Below, in pieces: positions 63,123-64,000 of a stretch of DNA of 64,000 bases; position 1 is the first letter of the stretch, and each line of letters starts with the position of its first letter. The translations under genes and the position numbers were made by a program. The notes below the pieces were generated by a model. It made no database searches and was not told the DNA's origin. It was given only the letters and a program-made list of their open reading frames with translations. This stretch comes from Nonlabens sp. Hel1_33_55 (GTDB lineage Bacteria > Bacteroidota > Bacteroidia > Flavobacteriales > Flavobacteriaceae). The stretch spans positions 1,116,001 through 1,180,000 of the forward strand of contig NZ_LT627735.1 of NCBI RefSeq assembly GCF_900101765.1, given 5' to 3'.

Positions 63123-64000
63123 ATGAAAAAATGGTGGTTGCTTGTCTTATCTATTGGATTGTTAATACTCCAGCTTATTTATTATAGGTCTCTACGCCAT
63201 TTCCCAGAATTCGTTGAAGAATGGTATAGCACCGGAATTTATCCATACATAGGCCGAGCCATGCGTTTTGGATTGGGTTGGATTCCGTTTTCTTTTGGTG
63301 ATCTGGTTTATGGCATCGTGATCATTTTAGCGTTGCGATGGGTCATTTTATTTATTCTGGAACTTTTTAAAAAGCGAAAAGAATTCAAGCTGGCTGTAAA
63401 ATTGAAAGAGCTGGTCATGGCTGTCAACCTAGTATTGTTCTTCTTCCATATGGCTTGGGGTTTTAATTATTACCGCCAACCTCTCAATGAGATTTTAGAA
63501 TTAGATTCTACATACACTGATGAACAACTCATCAGCACCAATAGGAAGTTGATTTTTACTGCCAATAAGCTGCATCAAACTCTACAAACCAATGACTCGC
63601 TTGCTGTTGTTTTTCATCGAACTCAAGATGAGTTATTTGAACTAGCTCCAGAGGCGTTTGAAAATTTAAAAAGTATCGATCCAGCGTTGACTTATGGTCC
63701 AAGCAGTATAAAGGAATCCTTGCTCACGCTTCCATTAACTTACATGGGTTACAGCGGTTATCTAAATCCCATTACCGGCGAGGCGCAAACCAATGGTTAT
63801 ATCAACAATTATAAAACGCCGGTGCTCATCTTGCATGAGATGTCTCATCAATTGGGATTTGCCAAAGAAAATGAGGCTAATTTCATCGCGGTCATTTCAG
63901 GAATGAAGCATGAGGATCCTTACTTTCAATACAGTGCCTGTATTTTTGCCTTACGCTACTGTCTCAATGATTTATATCTAAAAGACCCAGCTGCTTTTCA
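63123..64000 (+). CDS. DUF3810 membrane metalloprotease-like protein (3' partial)
   Basis: The ATG at 63123 opens a frame running off the window (at least 292 residues). Three membrane helices (about 5-22, 50-72, 92-112) are followed by a periplasmic domain with H238-E-M-S-H242 (ILHEMSHQLGFAKENEANF), a zinc-peptidase site with a downstream glutamate in ENEANF. Matches DUF3810. Divergent from the GlmU-like gene. Confidence 0.88.
   Translation, partial: MKKWWLLVLSIGLLILQLIYYRSLRHFPEFVEEWYSTGIYPYIGRAMRFGLGWIPFSFGDLVYGIVIILALRWVILFILELFKKRKEFKLAVKLKELVMAVNLVLFFFHMAWGFNYYRQPLNEILELDSTYTDEQLISTNRKLIFTANKLHQTLQTNDSLAVVFHRTQDELFELAPEAFENLKSIDPALTYGPSSIKESLLTLPLTYMGYSGYLNPITGEAQTNGYINNYKTPVLILHEMSHQLGFAKENEANFIAVISGMKHEDPYFQYSACIFALRYCLNDLYLKDPAAF

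Overview
This 64 kb window looks like chromosome from a marine member of the Flavobacteriaceae (Bacteroidota), possibly Nonlabens or a close relative; the genus is a guess. The evidence is type IX secretion genes (a CHU_C-type adhesin, PorP/SprF and an OmpA/PD40 protein), a DUF349 protein, Bacteroidota-style TAnnTTTG promoter elements, and the gene order rel-fur-purA-DUF368-DUF368-aroE. A 16-bp palindrome, CGCTTTCGCGAAAGCG, is scattered through the core genes and spacers.

Layout: 1-6.0 kb is a type IX adhesin/PorP/OmpA triad whose first gene is cut by the window edge. 6.0-11 kb holds a cupin-like protein, a small membrane protein, an exported amidohydrolase, DUF1456, an MtfA-like peptidase and an S1/P1 nuclease. 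11-12 kb is a repeat-rich spacer. 12-14 kb is acetyl-CoA synthetase. 14-26.65 kb is an accessory array. 26.7-31.7 kb has an MFS transporter, catalase-peroxidase, a SnoaL-like protein and a LuxR regulator. 31.9-40.9 kb is the core block rel-fur-purA-popT-like x2-aroE-DUF349. 41-45 kb has two small proteins converging on a GlcNAc-kinase-like gene, gapA and pfkA. 45-64 kb has a sodium/solute symporter, an AraC/HbpS/formaldehyde dehydrogenase group, a second catalase-peroxidase, LtrA, a serine hydrolase, an FAD oxidoreductase, an MFS transporter, a large zinc metalloprotease, a GlmU-like protein and a DUF3810 protein cut by the right edge.

The most interesting region is 13,994-26,655, an integron-like cassette array. 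A tyrosine recombinase on the minus strand lies next to a candidate attI with 14-bp direct repeats. To its right are eleven head-to-tail cassettes, all in the same orientation. Every gene cassette begins with GTTRRRY-like bases, and those 9-10 bases are repeated as the reverse complement at the start of its own terminal attC-like site (7 of 7 gene cassettes). That is the signature left by circular-cassette integration. The recombinase has the full catalytic set and an IntI-like C-terminus (VRSPLD), but I cannot see the extra insertion that defines canonical IntI. The sites share a core AAC-AAYGTATA...TATAC-N5-7-GTT and are 132-200 bp long. Cassette cargo: a CoiA/DUF6035-like nuclease, an AlbA_2 (Schlafen-type) protein, an aspartic-protease lipoprotein, a LysR-YeiH operon, a zinc-ribbon plus membrane-anchored S1-domain pair, HigBA, and a DUF4288 protein. 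From the fourth gene cassette on, every gene cassette is preceded by a copy of one ORF-less cassette whose 3' end carries a TACCTTTG promoter-like element. The core palindrome is absent from the whole array, and the cassettes are visibly more AT-rich than the flanks, which fits acquired DNA.

Functions are inferred from motifs read by eye; no database search was run.
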